From Armillaria gallica (lineage: Eukaryota > Basidiomycota > Agaricomycetes > Agaricales > Physalacriaceae), in NCBI GenBank assembly GCA_037576215.1, contig JBANDB010000003.1:3162001-3226000 (forward strand): a stretch of DNA of 64,000 nt, given 5' to 3'. This document shows, piece by piece, positions 56,897 to 64,000 of the stretch (within the stretch, counting starts at the first letter, position 1; the number at the start of each line of letters is the position of its first letter). The translations under genes and the position numbers were made by a program. Below the pieces are notes generated by a model that had not been told where the DNA came from, ran no database searches, and was given only the letters and a program-made list of their open reading frames with translations.

Positions 56897-57463
56897 ATGA
56901 CACCACAACCCTCGCAATCCAAACACCGCCTAAGCGATTGGAATACTAACATTACACTGGCACCAGAAGACCAGCCGAATGCATTGACACAGAGCGAGAT
57001 CGAATGTCAAAAGGTTCTCGCCGTTAAGCTTGGGTACGTGTTAAAGCGGGATATCTGGCGAAAGTTGACTATAGCTTTCCACATTAGGTGGGATATCCAG
57101 GCCTCGGGTCCAGGAAAATTCCTGTCTGTATATAGACCAGCAGTCGATGAAGCCTGTGCTAGGTTATTGGACGAAGGAAGTCGGATGATGGTTGACTGCC
57201 TCAGCCCCCATCTCTTAGGCGCACAGACCCTCGAACCGTATACATTTGTAGCCGGTCTCACCGCTGCACTCGGGAATACTATTATAACGAACCCGGAACC
57301 TGTCGTCGTCGTCGTCGACTCCCTCCAGCCACTCCTCCGCGGTGGACCGCCGCCCCTACCCCACAGTATCGGTCATCATGTACATATCGTCCAAGGGGCG
57401 ATGCCACATGAACTTGGCGGGTACACCAGCATGGTCGATGCGTATACTTCAATAGATGTTTGA
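56897..57463 (+). CDS. Hypothetical protein, 188 codons
   Basis: Open single frame from MTPQPSQSKHRLSDWNTNIT to TSIDV. The composition looks coding (LTQSEIECQKVLAVKLGY; SVYRPAVDEACARLLDEGSR; FVAGLTAALGNTIITNPEP). No signal peptide and no transmembrane helix. I do not recognise a domain. A short retained intron inside the frame is possible. No second copy in the window. Confidence 0.5.
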   Translation: MTPQPSQSKHRLSDWNTNITLAPEDQPNALTQSEIECQKVLAVKLGYVLKRDIWRKLTIAFHIRWDIQASGPGKFLSVYRPAVDEACARLLDEGSRMMVDCLSPHLLGAQTLEPYTFVAGLTAALGNTIITNPEPVVVVVDSLQPLLRGGPPPLPHSIGHHVHIVQGAMPHELGGYTSMVDAYTSIDV

Positions 57464-57762
57464 GGATGTTACTCTAGGACGTCCAGTTATAACTTATCGG
57501 CCTGCCATAGTCACGGACCGCCACTGCAGAGGACACTGATTCATATTGTTCAAATGTTGGAATGCTTTTATCCATCCATCTGTTCAAAACTACGAATCAT
57601 CCACCAGTTGTCCAACGGGGCAAGTAGAAATTCCTCACTCCTTTCGGATGCACGGCCATACGTACTCACATGTGGACACCATATCCTTCTGGAACGAGCC
57701 GTTCCCTCTTTACCTATGCTCACACAGAGGCGTTCCCAGCACCTCCACCATCAGTACCGAAT
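57464..57762. other. Junction spacer before methyltransferase relic M5
   Basis: No gene. Methyltransferase homology starts abruptly at about 57763, without motif I or its upstream exons. Confidence 0.45.
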
Positions 57763-58345
57763 CTAAAATCTTCCCCAAATCATTCCCAAGGAACGACAAT
57801 TTTTTTAGCCGCTCGGTCACAAAGTTACCCAGAGAATGGACCGACTCCTACTCTCTTGTTAACCAACGTGTTCTCTATGCAGCCCTGACGGAATCGCAGT
57901 AGGACTCTGCTTTGGTAGAAGCGCACCGTGTTCTCGCTCCCGGTGGATGGGTGCAATCCATCGAAGGTTCCGAAATCCCACCCCATACTCCGAAAGGATA
58001 GGGAAAATCTTGGCCAAATTATATGCGTATAAAGGCCTGGTCATAGACGTCGCGAAACGTCTCCTGACATGTTGACCCGAGAGGGGTTCATCAATGTACA
58101 TAGCGAAACACGGGCTTTACCCGTGGGGGCATGGGCTGGTACGGATGGAACTGAACTGAGAGATAACTTGGCTACAGTATATTCTGCCATGCGCGGTCCT
58201 ATTTTCGAAGCAGGTGGATTTGGGTTGGTGTCATCAGAACAGGAGTATGACGACCTCCTTAATGACTTGACGAAGGAGTGGGATGATGGACCAGATGTGT
58301 TTGAAGACCGGACAGTGGTATATGCTCAAAAGGTGCGCAATCCCA
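57763..58345 (+). pseudogene. SAM-dependent methyltransferase relic M5
   Basis: Begins in the third exon (SKIFPKSFPRN, EWTDSYSLVNQRVLYAALTE). It hits a stop after ESQ (TAG at 57900-57902) and carries further stops and deletions around 57980-58070. It then reads open again as TREGFINVHSETRALPVGAW to RTVVYAQKVRNPI. Exons 1-2 with the SAM-binding motif are absent. It immediately precedes the second arsenic module, as M4-type sequence precedes the first. Confidence 0.8.
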
Positions 58346-58514
58346 TTGCAAGTCATTTCAAAGTTAGGCTGACGATATGGCCCAAGTCTTCTGTTTGAAC
58401 CTTAAACTGTAGATTAAACAAAGAGTTCACCTTTCTGTATCAGTATGTCCCCTTGATTCAAATGATATCGTGTCCGACGCTACGTTAACGGTAAAGCTGC
58501 AAAGTCATCATCCA

Positions 58515-59002
58515 TCAGAGCTTGGAAGTGAGCTCATCGTCACCGTACTTATTAATCCAGCCTTTGATGCCTCCTTGTAGAACGGCTGCTCGACCCTCAA
58601 TTAACCCCCACTTGTCCAGTTCATCCTGGTACCAAGCGGCTGTAAGAGGTCCACGTCCAGTCAGCTTGCAGGTATTGCAATGAGAACTAATCAGCGAATA
58701 TTGGACGAGAATCGGCATCAGCGATTGAAGGGTTGGATAGAACGAATGCGCAGGAAGATTGATGGCACCCTTGATGAATAAGTCCTGTACGTTGTCTCAG
58801 GCGCAGACTTGATATGGAGGTGCGTACTTAGAGCTCACATACTTCAAAAACCAGCGAGTCGGACATCCACCACTAGGATCTAACTGAACCTCGCGTCTTC
58901 TAGCAGGGAGTGGAGATCCCCAGCAGATACCATTTGCACGGCGGACTGAGGTTGAGGAAAGGCAGCATGCCAAGGATCCTGAGGCGTATTACCTTCGGAC
59001 AT
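58515..59002 (-). pseudogene. Rhodanese-domain (arsenate-reductase-like) pseudogene, copy 2
   Basis: Starts MSEGNTPQDPWHAAFPQPQS (59002) but hits TAG after EDARFS; VVDVR of the core strand follows out of frame. The second exon is well kept: DLFIKGAINLPAHSFYPTLQ, the catalytic-loop region SSHCNTCKLTGRGPL, then WYQDELDKWGLIEGRAAVLQ-GGIKGW to ELTSKL (stop at 58515). So the 3' half is intact while the 5' half is broken, unlike copy 1. Divergent from arsM copy 2, 197 bp between starts. Confidence 0.78.
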
Positions 59003-59199
59003 TGCGTTGCAGATATTACGGCTCATATCTTTCTTTATAAAGATTTGCGTCCAATCAGCGACTATAACTGACGATCAGTAAGGCCATCATTTTGCTCCCG
59101 TCCAATCATCGATCGGCAGTGACCTGCCACTTGCCTACTTAAGCCATGGGGATGAGTGCCTGCGAAGTCTATTACTACTCACGTCGTTGATCTCAACAA

Positions 59200-60311
59200 A
59201 TGGAAATTGCTAACATCTATAGTGCTGTTGAAGAACACTACTCCTCTCACGCTTCGACCGCCCCATCTAGTCAAACGGAAGCTATCGTCGACCATGATCG
59301 TGTCGCAAGCGCTTTTGGATACACCACCGAGGAACTATCGACTATTCCTGTCAACTCGAATCTCGGATTGTCGTGCGGCAATCCCGTCGCCACTGCAAAT
59401 TTAAAAGAGGCGAGTTGTCATGAGTATCTTCACTATATCTTTTAGTAACGCGGATACACAGGGTGAGACCTTTCTTGATTTAGGATCAGGAGGCGGTCTC
59501 GATGTCTTTCTTGCTGCAAAGCGCGTAGGGCCCAGGGGGAAATGCATCGGAGTTGACATGAATGATAAGATGCTCGAGCTTGCGCAAACCAATGCCACCA
59601 AGGGCGGCTACACTAACGTGCAATTCGTAGGCATTTCTAGCTCAAATTCCCGCATGCACGTTCATGAGTTATGTGTAGGTCAAGGCATTAATTCACGATC
59701 TCCCGCTTGCTTCGGAATCCGTGGATATAGTGTCCTCCAACTGTGTTCTTAACTTGGTTCCTGAAGCAGACAAGCCTACCGTATTTTCGGAGGTTGCTCG
59801 TGTTCTGAGACCAGGCGGCCGGTTGGCCATCTCTGATATTCTCTTGAAGAAGATCTGCTCTCGGATGTTTCTTTGTATGTTGGATGCATCAGCGGTGCAA
59901 GTACCCCGGATCAATACCGGGAATGGATGGCATCGGCTGGGCTTAGTGGTATGGCATTCTCCTTCGCCCTAGTTGTATCGCTTGAAAACTGTCTTCTCCA
60001 GACGTAACAATTGTAGACACGAAGAAAGACTTGAATGTGTACAAATTGACAGGGAGCGACCAGGAGAAACCAAGTGAGTGTCTCTATGTTATGCTTCAGC
60101 GTCGATTCCAATCTAGTATACAAAGCATGTTGTTCAGGCGATGGATCCAATGATTGCAGTTCGACAACCTCAGATGCCAAGCCTTGTAATTATCTATTTC
60201 ATGTCAACCGTCCTTCGAAATAACGCCACGCCGTTAGCACCTTCAATCAGAGGTCTCGACTTGAATGATTACGCGGCCTCTTACCAGATTTATGCCGTCA
60301 AGAACAAGTAG
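59200..60311 (+). pseudogene. ArsM-type arsenite S-adenosylmethyltransferase, copy 2 (13-nt deletion)
   Basis: Exons 1 and 2 match copy 1 ([72 protein letters not shown]). The intron 1 donor is GCGAGT (GC-AG), against GTGAGT in copy 1. In exon 3, after AISDILLKK, 13 nt are missing relative to copy 1, with GAAG flanking both sides of the lost segment. The frame shifts and the third As-binding Cys (YVGCISG) is lost. The downstream donor destroyed in copy 1 (GTATGG) is intact here, and the last exons (VDTKKDLNVYKLTGSD; stop 60311) are still good. No full-length enzyme is expected. Confidence 0.83.
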
Positions 60312-60494
60312 ATGCCTATAGCAGCGATGGAGCATAGCGAAAGTCTTCAAGGTGGCTCTGTCTTCTAAACCTCGTGGGAATAACTTGTCAATTGTATTCT
60401 GTATGGGCGCTTAAAGCTTGATGCTTCTTGAGCACGTTGTATACATGCGGTACATGCGTATAGGTCACTCTCTGTCTCTGCCCATCGCCTGACA

Positions 60495-60732
60495 TGAACG
60501 AGAAGGACCTCGATAAGACGACTGCCGATGATCTTGAAATTTAAAATCTTTGGATAGAGGCGTTTGGGGCTCAGTAGACTCGGATCACAATCTAGATGCC
60601 CCGTCTTTTGGGGTGAAAGGCACGTCTTCGACGTCGTCCCTACCAACGTCTAGAAACCGCAAATTTTGTTTTGACAATGATATGACGGTTTTCATTGTCA
60701 GTGTTCCAATTCTTGCTCCAGTGGACCACTGA
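60495..60732 (+). pseudogene. Broken duplicate of the small ORF at 49686
   Basis: Same sequence as 49686-49922, but with a TAA within DDLEI (GAAATTTAAAATC) and one extra G in GTTTGGGGCTC. Confidence 0.5.
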
Positions 60733-60974
60733 CCATGTGAAGCTGCTACTTTGTGGCTCAACGTGATTCATGTTCTGCTCGTTCAGTAGTTACTATATAC
60801 TAGAGTATGAAGGCCACCACATACGTGTGGCAGATCCGAGTCCTATACACCTTTTTGAGTGTAGTGAAGAAGAAGCTAGCTGTTTGAAGAAGTGTTTACC
60901 TTTTCCAAGCTTCCCATTGAAGACCTGTTGTTTCGCCAAGACGATGCAGGGGTTAAACCGACGACAGTGTCCGA

Positions 60975-61440
60975 CTAATGCTCTGCTGAGGGTATATCTG
61001 TCGGCATGGGCTGAAGGTCCACACGGAACATAAAGAAAGAAAAGTCACCTTTTATCCAGAGCATGAACACCTGCCTAGCGATATCTGAGTCTCCAGCATC
61101 CTGGTTAGCTTCAAGTTGAGATTGTAGCTCAGCCACCTGCCGCGAGTCTTTGGCCAGAGACAGTAGATATGCATCAATGGTGACAACGGATACGCTGAAA
61201 CTTACACTCGCACATATTGCCAACAACACTAAGAGGAACCAGAGCAGAGAAGAAGATGGTCGTATCAGGAAGAGAATTGCAGATAATGCGCCCTGTAAGG
61301 CGAAAGCAAGGACAAGCCATTTACTATACACACAGAAAGTCAGATATGCGGACTCCAAGGAGCTCGTGGATGCCGATGCATCCCACAGAAATCACTGTCA
61401 ATGCTTGCAGGGCGACAGATATTGAATACACACATAGACT
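60975..61440 (-). CDS. Hypothetical multipass membrane protein (partial model)
   Basis: The minus strand encodes WLVLAFALQGALSAILFLI, then SSSLLWFLLVLLAICASV and SFSVSVVTIDAYLLSLA, i.e. two to three adjacent hydrophobic helices. A polar helix (SRQVAELQSQLEANQDAGDS) and a short tail follow, with a stop near 60975. An upstream exon (ALTVISVGCIGIHELLGVRI) seems to join through a donor at TGT/GTATAG. No start was assigned and the family is not recognised. Confidence 0.4.
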
Positions 61441-62930
61441 CAAGAGATATCAGGACTCTCAGTTCACATAGTCGTCGCCAACGCACCTGAAGCTACTAGC
61501 GTTGTCTATCCACGAAAAGCCGAGCTTCACTATGCACCCTACAGGAGAATCTCCAGCATCCAGGTTCTTTGCCACTGTCGAGCATGGCGTCGTTCTGTCA
61601 GGCGGTAAAATTCCCTATCGCACGATGAGCAGCAGAGAAAGGTTTCAGGTGAGAGCGCGTCCACGAGATGGTTATCAGCATCAGTGATGACTCCCTGTCG
61701 AGTTGGATAGTCTTTTCAGGTCGTTTCCCTCCTGCATGTGTGTAGGTGTATTCCCTGTAGGAATAGAATGGCTATCTCACCGAAGCATGACGGCTACTAG
61801 AGAAACGCACGAGGCTATCTAGCTGGAGCCTGGAGAACTTCACATCGACAGCTGACATACCCTGAAACCCAGCGTGATTGATGCTAGAGTATGTCGATCG
61901 TCTCTCTAAAGATACAAGGAGGTGGTCGTGACAATGTCGTATTCAAGTTTTGGAGACAAGCAAGGTGCTGAGTCTACCTTAAGAGACAAGATGCGAAGCC
62001 TAAGTTCAAGTGTATTAGCTGGGCGAAGGGAAAGCCCAAGGAATATTGGGTCGCTGTTCCTATCTCGCGATAGTCATTGTCACATACTCTCTCACTGAAA
62101 AAGAACCATAAGACTGGGCTGAGGCGAATTTTGGCAAGGTTCCACCTCCTTGCACGGTACGCGCTTTGTTGACCGGATTTATCTTTGGCCTGCGAAGGGA
62201 AGAAAAGATCGAGCCATATCTCGCCAGATGTCATGAACGTATCATGGTAAATTTCTATAGAAGAAAGCGGTGGGCACGAAGTCGAAAGAGAAGACATCGC
62301 AATTTATTCTGGCTATGGTATTCTGCCAGAGATTTGAGTCCAGTGTGCATGCATCCATGAAATTCGGTGGCAGCTCTTTTTCACACGATGGAGACAAGAC
62401 AATGATTGAAGCAAAGACGGACGTGCGAGGACGAGATGGTTACGAGAGAAGCCGCAAATGCGATAAAATTAGATATTGTCGTCTTCCCCTGATTTCAATT
62501 TGATACCCACGTGGGATCTTAGTCTACCACCACACTTCCTACGAGTCGAGTCCACAATTTCGCCTTATCTAGTGAAAGTTCCTATGAATATCGCAACACC
62601 TGTTCAACCCTCTTCAATGGGCGCATCTTTCACGACCCTAACTTCCTTATGACAGAAACATAGTCGGCCAGCTCTGGATGTTTCAGTCTTCTTCTGAGAT
62701 TTGCGGGCGGCACGAGGGGATTTTCTCCTCAACTTTTGTTATTGATCCTAATAAAGATCTAAATTGACATTGGATCGGAAAAACGGACTGGGCACTTACC
62801 TAGGACCTCAACGCCGCTAAAGACATAAATCCGAGTATCTTCCACTTGTCTAGGTGAGTACCCAATATAGTCTCATTCTGTCCCTTTTGACTGATAAATA
62901 TTCCTTGCACCTTCCCTGCGATCATTTCCC
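61441..62930. other. 1.5-kb spacer, no recognised gene
   Basis: Candidate ORFs (61502-61687 +, 62297-61974 -) lack motifs and show no duplicates in the window. Confidence 0.4.
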
Positions 62931-64000
62931 ATGTCGTCTCCCACCTCCAAAGGCGTCGCAGTCGTCACCGGCGCCGCTCAAGGCATAGGAAAAGCTATCG
63001 CAGCTCCGAGAAGTGGAGACCGAGATCATTGAGAAAGGCCGTCAATGTGGTGTATTCCCTGGTGACGTATCGAATGAGGAGGATGTCAAAAGTGTCGTAG
63101 AGGGTGTCGTCAACACGCTAGGCGGATTGGACGTGGTAAGTTATCATCCACCACTGGGGTAAACAGTACTCAGCATTTTTGCGCATGAGGGTAGCAAACG
63201 CAGACGTTTGCCCAGCAGCCAGCGTACTCGACTGTCCATCTCCTAGCCTAAATTCTTCCAATCTCACGCTGATTCGCATTTTTCACAGACACGGTCGAAC
63301 AATGGGACCGCCTCTTTGCTATCAACACACGTGGGGCATTCCTCTGCCACCAATATGCCGCAAAGCAGGGTCGCGGAGGGAGGATCATCAGGTGCTCCTC
63401 TTCCGCTGGGAAGCACGGTGCGGTTTCCGTTCCCTCTTGTCGTATGAGACCCTCGTTCGGATGGCACACTAGGTCTGGCGATGATGTCGCTGTATGGGGC
63501 GACTAAATAGGCTATCCGGGGCTTAATTCAGGGAGCTGGTGAGTCGCGGTCGAAAATAAAGGCTTATTATCGTGGCTAATGTCGTAGCCCTCGATCTAGG
63601 AAAATTTGGAATCACCGTTAATGCTGACGCGCCAGGTAATATCATTATCGAAATCTTGGAACCAATTTCTGATCCTAATGTCTAGGCGCTGTCGACACCG
63701 AAATGAGTAATGCCTCGTACTCGTACAACGCCAGACTTCAACGCTCATTCCGTTCTACGTTCTAGGTGGAGAGACGGCAAGGAAATATGGAGGAGGTTGT
63801 CAAGTTGGTTCGTATGCAGCTGCTACTCGCCGGTTCGGTAGTGACATAATGCCTGTAGAATGTGGCCCGCTCTGCCGTGGATCATATCGGGCAGCCGGAG
63901 GACGTCACAGGATTAATATCCTATCTGGCCTCGAAAGAAGGACGTTATATGACCGGTACGAGCCTTGCTTCTGTCCGCGTGTAATTGACATTGATATGTT
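62931..64000 (+). pseudogene. Short-chain dehydrogenase/reductase, decayed, runs off the window
   Basis: Starts MSSPTSKGVAVVTGAAQGIG (62931), the Rossmann TGxxxGxG cofactor motif. About 100 nt after GKAIA are missing, and the frame resumes as VETEIIEKGRQCGVFPGDVS and VNTLGGLDV. A degraded VANAGV segment (VANADVCPAA), TVEQWDRLFAINTRGAFLCH and GGRIIRCSSSAGKHG follow. The catalytic YxxxK is present as YGATK but is followed at once by a TAG. Later pieces are NVARSAVDHIGQPEDVTGLI and SYLASKEGRYMTG, near the right edge. NAD(P)-dependent oxidoreductase of the acetoin/diacetyl reductase type by resemblance, not functional as read. Confidence 0.75.

Larger units (their letters stand above)
58325..60790. 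repeat. Direct duplication, copy 2 (arsenic module)
   Basis: Second copy of 47512-50010, same orientation, about 10.8 kb apart. Confidence 0.88.

Overview
This window looks like nuclear DNA of a mushroom-forming basidiomycete (Agaricomycetes). Genes are split by many introns of about 45-60 nt with GT...CTAAC/CTGAC...AG signals. The dominant family is the DUF6534-type seven-helix membrane protein, and the rest (F-box proteins with an LPxLPxELLLKIF start, LaeA/UMTA-like methyltransferases, a Zn2Cys6 regulator, an aromatic amino acid decarboxylase, Cyp40) fits a filamentous basidiomycete. There are no operons. I recognised no transposase, tRNA, rRNA or CRISPR array.

The window is mostly a birth-and-death zone. 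Nine copies (A-I) of one DUF6534 gene lie at 421-1776, 3287-4725, 5687-7118, 9092-10519, 13714-15042, 18589-20032 and 27121-28564 (+), and at 51670-50254 and 55157-53748 (-). All share a nine-exon plan with a 13-nt exon 2. B, C, F, G, H and I read open throughout, E has a shortened tail, D has a 1-nt deletion, and A has two introns turned into in-frame coding sequence. Between them, usually tail to tail, sit copies of two other families: F-box proteins (one intact, 31375-29816; the others broken) and class I SAM methyltransferases (intact at 25018-24026 and 45742-46734; others broken).

The centre (about 26.9-43.4 kb) holds most of the single-copy genes: a Zn2Cys6 transcription factor (36350-33906), a 0.35-kb-unit minisatellite (38.0-39.06 kb) and cyclophilin-40 (41820-40695). 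It is flanked by a large inverted duplication (23.2-26.87 kb versus 43.43-47.51 kb). Each arm carries a methyltransferase and a decarboxylase. The right decarboxylase (44290-42308) is complete and the left one is a deleted relic.

The right third has a direct duplication (47.5-50.0 kb versus 58.3-60.8 kb) of a divergent arsenic module: a rhodanese-domain protein (-) and an ArsM-type arsenite methyltransferase (+). The two arsM copies carry different, non-overlapping lesions, and both rhodanese copies are broken. The window ends in a membrane-protein ORF and a decayed short-chain dehydrogenase that runs off the edge.

Functionally, the intact set is several putative DUF6534 membrane proteins, one F-box adaptor, two near-identical methyltransferases, one aromatic decarboxylase, one regulator and one Hsp90 co-chaperone isomerase. 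Exon boundaries were read by eye from splice signals, frame and comparison of paralogues inside the window.
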